DNA of 33,047 nt from Bacteroidota bacterium. GTDB taxonomy: Bacteria; Bacteroidota; Bacteroidia; Bacteroidales; Tenuifilaceae. Below, piece by piece: positions 1-6,967 of the stretch (positions are counted from its first letter, which is position 1; every line of letters begins with the position of its first letter). The position numbers were made by a program, and so were the translations under genes. Location: positions 1 through 33,047 of the forward strand of contig JAKQEF010000104.1 in the NCBI GenBank assembly GCA_029558675.1. Reading direction: 5' to 3'. Under the pieces are notes generated by a model. It had not been told where the DNA came from. It did no database searches and worked only from the letters and a program-made list of their open reading frames with translations.

Positions 1-507
1 GTTCATAACAATCTCTTTGTATCCACCTACGGTTCCCTCGGAGAAATGGTTCACCTCATACTTCCAGCCCCTGTTCTCTATGTACTTGGTGTACATGCGG
101 AACAGGTCTCCGGCAAAAATGCTGGCCTCATCGCCGCCGGTTCCTGCGCGGATTTCCATCACGGCATTCCTGCTGTCCTGTGGGTCGGCCGGAATAAGCA
201 TAAGCTTAATCTCCTCTTCCAGTTGCTCTTGCTGTGTTTCAAGGGTTTCAAGTTCCATTTTGGCCATCTCGCGCATCTCCTCATCCTTTTCGGTGGTCAG
301 CATACTTTTGGCCGAAGCAATATTGCTGAGAATATTCTTATACGTCTCATAGGCCTCAACCAGTGGCTCCAACTCCCGGTATTCCTTGTTGAGGGCCACA
401 TACTTCTTCATATCCGACATCACATTGGGGTCGGTTATCTGTTGGCCAATCTCCTCAAACTTATCCCTCAGGCCCTTGAGTTTGACTAGTATGGTATTAT
501 CGCTCAT
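1..507 (-). CDS. prfA: Peptide chain release factor 1, N-terminal part (cut by window edge)
   Basis: This is the first 169 codons of release factor 1, which recognises UAA and UAG stop codons and triggers peptide release on the ribosome. The frame is open from the ATG at 505-507 to the window edge, although the ORF track lists only shadows here. The translation begins MSDNTILVKLKGL, continues through a charged coiled-coil-like helical domain, and reaches EIRAGTGGDEASIFAGDLF, the diagnostic RF1 stretch; RF2 has a different AGAGGTEA version. The tripeptide anticodon and the GGQ catalytic loop lie outside the window. A TAnnTTTG box lies about 20 bp upstream of the ATG, which supports this start. 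The product is certain by motif; only completeness is unknown. Confidence 0.95.
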   Translation of the reverse strand, partial: MSDNTILVKLKGLRDKFEEIGQQITDPNVMSDMKKYVALNKEYRELEPLVEAYETYKNILSNIASAKSMLTTEKDEEMREMAKMELETLETQQEQLEEEIKLMLIPADPQDSRNAVMEIRAGTGGDEASIFAGDLFRMYTKYIENRGWKYEVNHFSEGTVGGYKEIVMN

Positions 508-526
508 ATATCGTTTTTATCTGGTG

Positions 527-534
527 CAAAGGTA
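527..534 (-). promoter_or_regulatory. Bacteroidota-type -7 box of prfA
   Basis: On the minus strand this reads TACCTTTG, a full match to the Bacteroidota -7 consensus TAnnTTTG. An A-rich tract lies upstream, but I see no clear TTTG -33 element. Transcription would start about 12-14 nt before the prfA ATG, giving a very short leader. Confidence 0.6.
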
Positions 535-577
535 GAACTTTTTACTTTTTTCATGGAAGTTCAGGGGGTGGATATTT

Positions 578-610
578 AAAAAAACCCACTTAGGATTTGG
601 CTAAGCGGGT
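578..610 (-). terminator. Rho-independent terminator after tRNA-Phe
   Basis: On the minus strand ACCCGCTTAG pairs with CTAAGTGGGT (one G-T pair) across a 7-nt loop and is followed by a run of T. It lies 11 bp past the 3' end of the tRNA gene, as expected for a single-gene tRNA transcript. Confidence 0.8.
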
Positions 611-620
611 CTTTTGCAAG

Positions 621-693
<73 letters not shown>

Positions 694-710
694 AACTTTT
701 TTTTGCGCTG

Positions 711-738
711 CAAATATAATCTTTTTTCTTCACTCCAA
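711..738 (-). promoter_or_regulatory. Promoter of tRNA-Phe
   Basis: On the minus strand a TTGG sequence (738-735) is followed after 16-17 bp by TATATTTG (718-711), a full match to TAnnTTTG. Initiation would fall about 10 nt before the mature tRNA 5' end. Confidence 0.6.
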
Positions 739-779
739 TACGCAACGGCTCCAAAATGTCAATATTTTTCTGAGATTTA

Positions 780-1001
780 CGTTTGGGGGGAATAAACGTA
801 GCGGTGCTACGCACCTGATTTTTCGTTGGGTACCTTTCTGCTACAAATGATTTCAGGGCTAACGCCCCTTGTTCCCCTATTCCTCTATGACATTCCACGA
901 AGATTTTAGGGCTACGCCCCAGATGTACTATCAAATTGCGAATTTGCGTCCCGATAGAATTATCGGGATGACGAATTAACGAATACTTACACGTTTCCAA
1001 G
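780..1001 (+). repeat. 222-bp multi-hairpin intergenic repeat, copy 1
   Basis: The element starts CGTTTGGGGGGAATAAACG and ends ACTTACACGTTTCCAAG. In between are three short GC-rich hairpins with tri- or tetranucleotide loops: GGTGC-TAC-GCACC, GGGC-TAAC-GCCC and a third GGGC-TAC-GCCC type. A TCCCGATAgaatTATCGGGA palindrome follows. A second copy of the same length and orientation is at 11611-11832, and part of a reversed copy is near 28600-28746. No coding potential is evident; the track ORF at 659-1000 crosses the tRNA and is spurious. Confidence 0.8.
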
Positions 1002-1026
1002 CCTTTGCCTGCACCAACTCTTCACT

Positions 1027-1053
1027 CAAGGCTTGACTTAGAGTCAAACCTTG
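1027..1053. repeat. Interspersed palindrome CAAGGYTTGACT
   Basis: CAAGGCTTGACT and AGTCAAACCTTG form an inverted repeat (11 of 12 positions pair) around TAG. Related versions occur at about 10549-10575 and 28560-28588, each beside other repeat types, so this is a separate small family. Confidence 0.65.
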
Positions 1054-1101
1054 TGGAGACTTACCCTATCCTCAAAAAAGGAGGCGATTTGTGCATTCTA
1101 T

Positions 1102-1956
1102 TTAATTATCCTCCAGCCTTTTCAATATGTCGTTGACTTCAAAATTTATCTTGGAAAAAGCAAACCACTTCTTTCCCAAATCTTTTAAAGATGCACCAAT
1201 ATGATAAACTTCTTGGCTATCAATTATCAAAAAACGATCGTGAGCCTTGGAGAATAGTTTTATTTCAATTTCCGGATATTGTGAACTATATTTTTTTTGG
1301 TCAAGTTTGGTTTCTTTGGTAATTTGTGAAGTGTAAATTACGGCTTTTACATGCTTATGTCTTTTGGATAGCATTAACAAAACACTTTCATCTATGTAAT
1401 TGTCAATCAATAAAATTGATTTTTTTGCGGTTCGTATCAAATCGGTAGCAAAAACATAGGCATCAAATATTTGACCATCAAAGTATATTCCCTCTTTGGG
1501 TGGTAAACTGGTTTTTATTTGAAAATCTATTTCACTGAGTTTGCTTTTTATATCGTTAACATCATTTTCAATTCGCTCAAATCGCTGATTTACGGCATAA
1601 CCCCTCAAAAGATACTCCTTTAATACCTTATTTGCCCATATTCTGAATTGGGTACCTCTACGCGATTTTACCCTGTAACCTATTGAGATTATTACATCAA
1701 GATTATAGTACTCTATTTGTCTTTCAACGTTTCTTCCCCCTTCAACTTGAACTGTCGCAAAATTTGCGACAGTTGCACTCTTCTCCAGCTCACCCTCTTC
1801 AAAAATGTTATTTATGTGCTTCCCAACGGTTTTAATATCTCTGTCAAACAGGACAGAAATTTGCTGTCTGTTTAACCAAACGGTATCTTCATTAAGCCTT
1901 ACTTCAAGTCGCACTGACTCTTCATCTGCCTGATATACAACAATTTCATTTTTCAT
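1102..1956 (-). CDS. RhuM-family DNA-binding (virulence-type) protein
   Basis: The 284-residue protein carries the RhuM core. A winged-helix-like stretch (VWLNRQQISVLFDRDIKTV, about residues 26-44) is followed by YYNLDVIISIGYRVKSRRG and FRIWANKVLKEYL (about 83-115), the most conserved part of that family. The C-terminal third has HDRFLIID and YHIGASLKDLG, which recalls half of a phospholipase-D-type HxK fold with Arg in place of Lys, so nuclease activity is doubtful. RhuM proteins are annotated as virulence proteins, but their function is unsettled; many sit in mobile or defence regions. A TACTTTTG box lies 30 bp upstream and the repeat array begins just beyond it. The gene is more AT-rich than the core genes, suggesting transfer. 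Confidence 0.8.
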   Translation of the reverse strand: MKNEIVVYQADEESVRLEVRLNEDTVWLNRQQISVLFDRDIKTVGKHINNIFEEGELEKSATVANFATVQVEGGRNVERQIEYYNLDVIISIGYRVKSRRGTQFRIWANKVLKEYLLRGYAVNQRFERIENDVNDIKSKLSEIDFQIKTSLPPKEGIYFDGQIFDAYVFATDLIRTAKKSILLIDNYIDESVLLMLSKRHKHVKAVIYTSQITKETKLDQKKYSSQYPEIEIKLFSKAHDRFLIIDSQEVYHIGASLKDLGKKWFAFSKINFEVNDILKRLEDN

Positions 1957-1985
1957 TGATTTGCTTCGCTAATCCTTAACATAAG

Positions 1986-1993
1986 CAAAAGTA
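1986..1993 (-). promoter_or_regulatory. -7 box of the RhuM gene
   Basis: The minus strand reads TACTTTTG, a full TAnnTTTG match, 30 bp upstream of the RhuM ATG. No convincing -33 element is seen; that position is close to the edge of the repeat array at 2011. Confidence 0.5.
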
Positions 1994-2010
1994 CTTATTT
2001 TTAGTATAAA

Positions 2011-2510
2011 ACCTTCCATCGTGGAGAAGCCAACAAAATTGTTAATTGCACATTACTCATTGCTCATTGACGAAGTCCTAGCGGACGATGGAAAGTGCTG
2101 TCGCCCCATCCCGAGAAACCTTCCATCGTGGCGAAGCCAACAAAATTGTTAATTGCACATTACTCATTGCTCATTGACGAAGTCCTAGCGGACGATGGAA
2201 AGTACTATCCCCAAGAAACCTCCCATCGTGGCGAAGCCAACAAAATTGTTAATTGCACATTACTCATTGCTCATTGACGAAGTCCTAACGGACGATGGAA
2301 AGTGCTACCACCCCAAGAAACCTTCCATCGTGGCGTAGCCAACAAAATTGTTAATTGCACATTACTCATTGCTCATTGACGAAGTCCTAGCGGACGATGG
2401 AAAGTACTGCCACCCCCCAGAAACCTTCCATCGTGGCGAAGCCAACAAAATTGTTGATTGCACATTACCCATTGCTCATTGATGAAGTCCTGCGGACGAT
2501 GGAAAGTGCT
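2011..2510 (+). repeat. Five tandem units of a 100-107-bp palindrome-ended repeat
   Basis: Units begin at about 2011, 2118, 2218, 2320 and 2423. Each runs ACCTTCCATCGTGGCGAAGC, then CAACAAAATTGTTAATTGC, then ATTACTCATTGCTCATTGA, then GAAGTCCTAGCGGACGATGG and AAAGT. The ends TTCCATCGT and ACGATGGAA are inverted copies of each other, so each unit could form a large hairpin. Units differ by a few substitutions and by the short joining sequence. Single or partial copies occur at 6786-6867 and 11491-11602. The track ORF at 2095-2277 only reads through the repeat. Confidence 0.9.
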
Positions 2511-2555
2511 GGACCTAGCATATTTTAAAAGGTTTAGCCTACAAGAATAGACCGA

Positions 2556-2572
2556 CGGCGGTGTAACCGCCG
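2556..2572. repeat. GGCGG-loop-CCGCC hairpin downstream of the HD gene
   Basis: CGGCGGT and ACCGCCG pair around a GTA loop, 18 bp past the stop codon of the HD-domain gene. The same hairpin, with the same kind of flank (GGYTTAGCCTA on one side), lies past the Doc gene at 6940-6954. There is no adjoining T run, so it is not a typical intrinsic terminator. Confidence 0.65.
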
Positions 2573-2589
2573 CCGAAGGGGGGCTGGAT

Positions 2590-3654
2590 TTATTTAATTA
2601 GTTTAATATGAAGAATATTTTCAAACTCATCATCTTTATACACTTCAACTTCAGTCCATGTTTCCAAATCCATTATTTTTTTAAACCAATGTTCAGGGTT
2701 AATGCAATCATCAACTATCTTCAAAGAAATCAATTTGTTGTAATTAGATATTGAAAGTTCGATTTTTTCTAAAATACACTTTGGTTCAAACTGATTAAAG
2801 AATTTCACAGGCTCTATTGTGTCACAAATTGCAAGCATGCCTAATAACGAGTAACATTTAATTCTATCCTTTTTAGTTGAAAGCAATTCATCCAAACTAT
2901 AATTTTTAAAATCTGTATCTTGGTCTTTATCCTTAGACAACCAAACATTATGAGAAATAATTGCGTTTGCAGCTATCTCATAATAGATCTTATGGTCTTT
3001 TGACCAATGCAAATTTTTATAAATAAAATCGTCATTTTCTGCATTCAAAATACCATGGCGAATAGCTTCCTTTTTTTTTGATAAGTAATTTTTCCATAAT
3101 CTATCGTACAGTAAAATTCCTCCGACTATTCCATGGTTATGAAATCCATGCTTCTCAAGGCAAAATTTATAATAATTTTCAATCGTTTTTCTCTTATAAT
3201 TTAAATTCTTAGTTTCATCAAGAATGTTGTATTCAACTAATAATATATCTAAAATATCCCCCAATTGAAGTTTAGTATCAAAAACATCTTTCCTATTTTC
3301 AACATAGTATCCATAGTCATGATAAAGGCAAGCAAGAAGCCAGAAATACTTAAAATTTGGCTCCTTTCTGTTTCTTGGAATATAATTAATTGTTAGATTG
3401 TGGTTTAGTTGAAATAATGGTTCTAAGATTATTCCTAAAGTATATGTGGATAATGTATGGTTTACTCTGATTTTATCAAATTCAAAATCAAGGTCAAAAA
3501 CATTTTCTTTACCTCCTAATTTGAATTGCTCTTTAATAAAGTTTCTGCCTACATTATCATCAATAAACGGCATTTCTTGGTGACTGGCGTTGCTATAATA
3601 ACTGAAATTTGACATTTCAGAAAATACTTCCGTATATTTTTTTAGCATTTTCAT
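2590..3654 (-). CDS. HD-domain (metal-dependent phosphohydrolase-like) protein
   Basis: The 354-residue protein has residues spaced as in HD-domain proteins: H66 (VNHTLS), H112-D113 (LYHDYGYY), H174 (NHGIVGG), H235 (ISHNVW) and D278 (AICDTIEP). The order H...HD...H...H...D is the ligand set of metal-dependent phosphohydrolases acting on nucleotides or cyclic dinucleotides. No GGDEF, RelA or kinase domain is attached, and I do not recognise a named subfamily. There is no signal peptide, so it is probably cytosolic. The gene is markedly AT-rich, lies between repeats, and starts 51 bp after the PEGA/FGE gene. The substrate is unknown; a defence or signalling role is possible but unsupported. Confidence 0.7.
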   Translation of the reverse strand: MKMLKKYTEVFSEMSNFSYYSNASHQEMPFIDDNVGRNFIKEQFKLGGKENVFDLDFEFDKIRVNHTLSTYTLGIILEPLFQLNHNLTINYIPRNRKEPNFKYFWLLACLYHDYGYYVENRKDVFDTKLQLGDILDILLVEYNILDETKNLNYKRKTIENYYKFCLEKHGFHNHGIVGGILLYDRLWKNYLSKKKEAIRHGILNAENDDFIYKNLHWSKDHKIYYEIAANAIISHNVWLSKDKDQDTDFKNYSLDELLSTKKDRIKCYSLLGMLAICDTIEPVKFFNQFEPKCILEKIELSISNYNKLISLKIVDDCINPEHWFKKIMDLETWTEVEVYKDDEFENILHIKLIK

Positions 3655-3705
3655 AGTAGAGTGCGTTTTCTATCCTTGCCCCCAAATATCATATAAGAGC
3701 ATAAC

Positions 3706-6144
3706 TTATGGTTCCAAAACCACCCGAAAGCCGATGCTGCTATTACGAATGTGCGGGCTGTTGTTGTTGCGGTGCCATACTCGACAGCTCCTAGCAATGC
3801 CGTCCCAGCTGCCGCCACGCAACACACGGCCCGAGCCGCTACCGGGCCCCTGCGGGTTGGTCTGAGCTTGCGAGCTGTAACTGCCATACCAGTCGCTGCA
3901 CCACTCCCACACGTTGCCGCTCATATCGTATATACCCAACTCGTTGGGTTGCTTACCCCCCACAGGCTTAGTTTTGATATCATTGTTCTCGTTATACTCG
4001 GCAACCGCAACGAGACTGTTGCTACCACTGTACTTGTAGCCACGGCTCTGCAACCCGCCACGGGCGGCATACTCCCACTCCGCCTCGGTGGACAGGCGGT
4101 ACTTTTTGCCCGTTTTGCGGCTAAGCCACTGGCAGTAGGCCACCGCATTGTGCCAGTTCACACCAGTAATGGGGTGGCTGGTGTTGGACTCGGACATACT
4201 ACGCTTGGAATAGTAGGTCTTATCAACCCCGCTGCCCGTATATATATTGTTGCTACTACCCTTTTCCAACCACTCGGGCCAATGGCTATCAGTTTCCTTA
4301 CAGAACTGCAGGTACTGACCGATGGTCACCTCATACTTGCCCATATAAAAATCGCCTACGGTTACCCGGTGGGCAGGTTTCTCCCAGCCAAAGCAATCGC
4401 TGCCCTGCTCACCGGTGCAACCCATGGTATAGGTGCCGCCCTTTACGGCTACCATGTCAATGATTACGCCCGCCACACGCTCGGTAAAGTTTTTACCATC
4501 AAACTCTCTAACATCATACTCCCACCTGTTTTTACCCCCTTGAGTTATGGTTATTTGGTCTGTTACCTTCTTTTTGCCATTTACCAGCCTTAGACTGTGG
4601 CTGCCAAAAGAAAGAATGGTGGTTACGGGGGTTGAGCCTGCCGAAACCCCATCTATCCATAGCTGTGCCCCTGCAGGGGTACTAGTAATGGTAACCTCGG
4701 TGCCTTCCCTCACATCATACTCCCACCGTGCTTTGCCACCTTGGGTTATGTTTATTTGATCTTTTACTTCTTTTTTACCGTTAACCAACCTTAGGGTGTG
4801 GCTGTCAAAACTCAGGGTTGTGGTAACTGGGGTTGAGCCTGCCGCTGTGCCATCTATCCACAGCTGTGCGCCTGCAGGGGTGCTGGCTATGGTAACCTCC
4901 ATGCCACTGGGTAAGGTTTCATTCACATCAGTAGTTTTTCCCTCGGTAATGGTTACGGTTTTTGTAACGGTGCCATAGCCCGCTTTGGTAAGGGTTAGCG
5001 TATAATCACCCATCAGCACATCCTTTACCGTGTTGGGCGTAGTTCCGTAGTTCTTACCGTTTAGGGTTATGGTAGCATCAAAGGGGGTGCTGGTTATATT
5101 TAGCCTGCCCGTGCGTGGTTTTAGGTTGAGTTCAATGGTCTGCGGTTTGCCTGCCTCCACCACCAGCTGCCGCTCCTCGGGGTGGTGCTTGTCCAGCTCG
5201 GCCTTTAGGGTGTATATACCCGTGAGCATACGGTCGGTATGGGTGCCGGTGCCCTTTCTGTTGCCGTTAACCAGTATGCTCGCCGAGGGGCTGGTGGTAA
5301 CCGTAATATTGGCAAAGGCAGGCTCCATGGTAAACTGAGCATTGGTGGTTTGGCTATCGTTTACTGTAACCGATTTGGCCTGTGGCTGGTACCACTGGCT
5401 TATCAGTTTTACCGTATGAGCCCCACTGCTTACACCCTCCAGGGTTGTGGGGGTGGTTTTACCCGTATTCTCATCGTCTAAGTAAACCATCATCCCGCTT
5501 TCGGGGGTGGAGGATACGCTTACGTTGCCAAATCGGGGTCGGAGGGTAAAGTTTAAGGTTTCGCGTTTACCCTTTAGGGTAATCTTTCCCGCCTCGGCGT
5601 GGTAGCGGGGCAGCTCTATACGGTAGGCGTAGTCGCCCTCGGGGAGTTGTCCCGTATAGGGTGTGGTGCCCACCAGCCGCTCCTCAATAAACACATTGGC
5701 ACCGGCGGGCTCGGTGCTAATGGCCAACCATTGGGTTTCTATTTCGGCCTCTTTTACCACCACCTCCACCGTACCGGTTACCAGTTCCATTACATACACC
5801 GTAGCCGCCTGTATGGGTACGGGGTACTGATAATTTCGCAGTATGCCCAGCTTGTCGTGCTTTATGGTGAGGCGCTTGGCACCACGGGGTACGTAGAGCC
5901 AGTACTCGCCCACCTTGCGCTCGGCGGCGGTTATGCCCAGGGCATCGGGCTCCCAATCGAACCCTGTTTGGGTGGTAACCACTTTAATAATGGCGCACAC
6001 CTCGCCATTCTGGTCGCGCTTGGGGAAGTTTACCCGTGCGTCCATATCGTTGGGTATCACATCAAACGATTTTACACTGATGCCCTGCTGGGCAAAGGAA
6101 ACAAGGGTGGGTAGGGTAAGGAGTAGGAGTAAAAATTTCTTCAT
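3706..6144 (-). CDS. Exported PEGA-repeat protein with C-terminal FGE-sulfatase (SUMF1-type) domain
   Basis: The 812-residue protein begins with signal peptide MKKFLLLLLTLPTLVSFAQQ. About residues 140-560 hold roughly six PEGA-type beta repeats (motifs STPAGA, TTP, GDYTLTL). The last two are near-identical 67-residue units, a recent tandem duplication. About residues 575-812 form a formylglycine-generating-enzyme-like domain: GGTYTMG, YMGKYEVT, PITGVNWHNAVAYC, RLSTEAEWEYAARGG, NELGIYDMSGNVWEW and a C-terminal RGGSW...CRV...GFRVV. Many such domains are C-type-lectin-like binding modules rather than enzymes. The last 35 residues match the layout of retroelement-diversified variable regions (see findings). 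It is probably a surface or periplasmic binding protein. An FGE enzyme role is less likely. Confidence 0.85.
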   Translation of the reverse strand: MKKFLLLLLTLPTLVSFAQQGISVKSFDVIPNDMDARVNFPKRDQNGEVCAIIKVVTTQTGFDWEPDALGITAAERKVGEYWLYVPRGAKRLTIKHDKLGILRNYQYPVPIQAATVYVMELVTGTVEVVVKEAEIETQWLAISTEPAGANVFIEERLVGTTPYTGQLPEGDYAYRIELPRYHAEAGKITLKGKRETLNFTLRPRFGNVSVSSTPESGMMVYLDDENTGKTTPTTLEGVSSGAHTVKLISQWYQPQAKSVTVNDSQTTNAQFTMEPAFANITVTTSPSASILVNGNRKGTGTHTDRMLTGIYTLKAELDKHHPEERQLVVEAGKPQTIELNLKPRTGRLNITSTPFDATITLNGKNYGTTPNTVKDVLMGDYTLTLTKAGYGTVTKTVTITEGKTTDVNETLPSGMEVTIASTPAGAQLWIDGTAAGSTPVTTTLSFDSHTLRLVNGKKEVKDQINITQGGKARWEYDVREGTEVTITSTPAGAQLWIDGVSAGSTPVTTILSFGSHSLRLVNGKKKVTDQITITQGGKNRWEYDVREFDGKNFTERVAGVIIDMVAVKGGTYTMGCTGEQGSDCFGWEKPAHRVTVGDFYMGKYEVTIGQYLQFCKETDSHWPEWLEKGSSNNIYTGSGVDKTYYSKRSMSESNTSHPITGVNWHNAVAYCQWLSRKTGKKYRLSTEAEWEYAARGGLQSRGYKYSGSNSLVAVAEYNENNDIKTKPVGGKQPNELGIYDMSGNVWEWCSDWYGSYSSQAQTNPQGPGSGSGRVLRGGSWDGIARSCRVWHRNNNSPHIRNSSIGFRVVLEP
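4498..4899 (-). repeat. In-gene tandem duplication of a 201-bp PEGA unit
   Basis: Two 67-codon copies lie back to back inside the PEGA/FGE gene, offset by 201 bp (compare GTGGCTGCCAAAAG at about 4597 and GTGGCTGTCAAAAC at about 4798). Both encode STPAGAQLWIDG, LRLVNGKK and RWEYDVRE. Boundaries are approximate. Such a tandem copy could expand or contract by recombination. Confidence 0.7.
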
Positions 6145-6349
6145 GGTACAGCCTAATTCAAATTTGGGTTTGAAAGTAGCTATTATTTTGGAAAACGTAA
6201 TATTTTGGTTGGATTTGTTTTACGTTTGACGTTCTGGGTTCGGCGTTGACGTTACCTGAGCAGCCAAAGGCAACCATACTGCGCACCCAACAGCTGCAGA
6301 GCAGCGCAATATTTGTTGAACGTAAACTATACCCTCCTCCTTAAACCCG
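6145..6349. other. Intergenic stretch upstream of the PEGA/FGE gene
   Basis: No gene is seen. The minus strand has TACTTTCA about 30 bp before the PEGA/FGE start, one mismatch from TAnnTTTG, so the promoter may lie here. From about 6216 onward the sequence becomes repeat-like (CGTTTGACGTTCTGG and CAGCTGCAGAGCAGCGCAA). Confidence 0.4.
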
Positions 6350-6444
6350 CAGCGCGGCGAAACAACGGGTGGTTGCGGTGCGCTGCACCTTATGTTTGTT
6401 CTTAGTGTTGTTTGGTTACAAAGGTTGCGGTGCTACGCACCTGA
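6350..6444 (+). repeat. 95-bp direct repeat, copy 1
   Basis: It runs from CGCAGCGCGGCGAAACAACG to GGTTGCGGTGCTACGCACCT. By eye it is identical over all 95 bases to 6661-6755. It contains the hairpins GGTGC-GCT-GCACC and GGTGC-TAC-GCACC, the same type as in the 222-bp element. Upstream similarity extends in degraded form (CAGCTGC...GAGCAGCGC...ATATTTGTTGAA). Confidence 0.9.
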
Positions 6445-6483
6445 GTTCAAAGTTCATCAAGTGGAAAGTTTATAAAGTGGAAT

Positions 6484-6553
6484 GTTTGGCGTTTGGCGTT
6501 TGACGTTTGACGTTTGGCGTTTGGCGTTTGGCGTTTGGCGTTTGACGTTCTAC
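6484..6553 (+). repeat. Heptamer tandem repeat GTTTGRC
   Basis: Nine consecutive 7-bp units lie at 6484-6546, of which six are GTTTGGC and three GTTTGAC. They are followed by the degenerate unit GTTCTAC. Similar sequence (CGTTTGACGTTC) appears upstream near 6222, suggesting that the tract grew from a local seed. Confidence 0.9.
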
Positions 6554-6660
6554 GTTTCACTCTCGACAGCATTGTCGGGATCACGACTCACGCCATAAAC
6601 CCAATAGCTGCTGAGCAGCGCGATATTTGTTGAAAGCACTCCACACACTCACCCTAAAGC

Positions 6661-6755
6661 CGCAGCGCGGCGAAACAACGGGTGGTTGCGGTGCGCTGCA
6701 CCTTATGTTTGTTCTTAGTGTTGTTTGGTTACAAAGGTTGCGGTGCTACGCACCT
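6661..6755 (+). repeat. 95-bp direct repeat, copy 2
   Basis: This is the second exact copy of the 6350-6444 sequence, 311 bp downstream. A shortened relative (GTTGCGGTGCTCTGCGCCTT) occurs near 28967-28993. The track ORF at 6627-6839 only reads across this repeat. Confidence 0.9.
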
Positions 6756-6785
6756 ATTATATTCGATTTGAGGCGAAAAGCGTGT

Positions 6786-6867
6786 AGCAAATTTGCATCA
6801 AACAAAATTATTAATTGCACATTACTCATTGCTCATTGATGAAGTCCTACGGACGATGGAAAGTGCT
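6786..6867 (+). repeat. Single copy of the TTCCATCG-type repeat, left end replaced
   Basis: It contains TTTGCATCAAACAAAATTAT, CACATTACTCATTGCTCATT and GAAGTCCTACGGACGATGGA, matching the right two-thirds of the 2011-2510 units. The left end carries GCAAATTTGCATC instead of TTCCATCGTGGCGAAG, as do the copies at 10641 and 11491. Confidence 0.8.
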
Positions 6868-6910
6868 AGGAAGTTCGACTTTGGCTCCTGCCTAAGTCGA
6901 GCATATCTTG

Positions 6911-6954
6911 CTAGGCTTAGCCTAGAATAATAACCCGCTGGCGGTGCAACCGCC
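6911..6954. repeat. Two hairpins downstream of the doc gene
   Basis: CTAGGC-TTA-GCCTAG (6911-6925) is a perfect palindrome with a 3-nt loop. GGCGGT-GCA-ACCGCC (6940-6954) is the same hairpin type found past the HD gene. The second ends 13 bp before the doc stop codon on the minus strand. There is no T run. Confidence 0.65.
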
Positions 6955-6967
6955 GCCGAGCAGGGCA

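Noticed and set aside
2095-2277. 60-residue ORF inside the tandem array
   Set aside because: It only translates the repeat units, with internal repetition matching the DNA repeat.
2011-2510. CRISPR array
   Set aside because: The units are about 100 bp and similar along their whole length, with no short repeat alternating with unique spacers, and no cas genes are near.
3651-3887. 78-residue minus-strand ORF near the end of the PEGA/FGE gene
   Set aside because: It is an alternative frame of the variable-region segment; the long frame has clear domain motifs.
3751-4593. 280-residue plus-strand ORF opposite the PEGA/FGE gene
   Set aside because: It is the antisense shadow of the FGE domain; low-complexity composition, no motifs.
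6627-6839. 70-residue plus-strand ORF
   Set aside because: It reads across the 95-bp repeat and the TTCCATCG-type repeat; no independent coding evidence.
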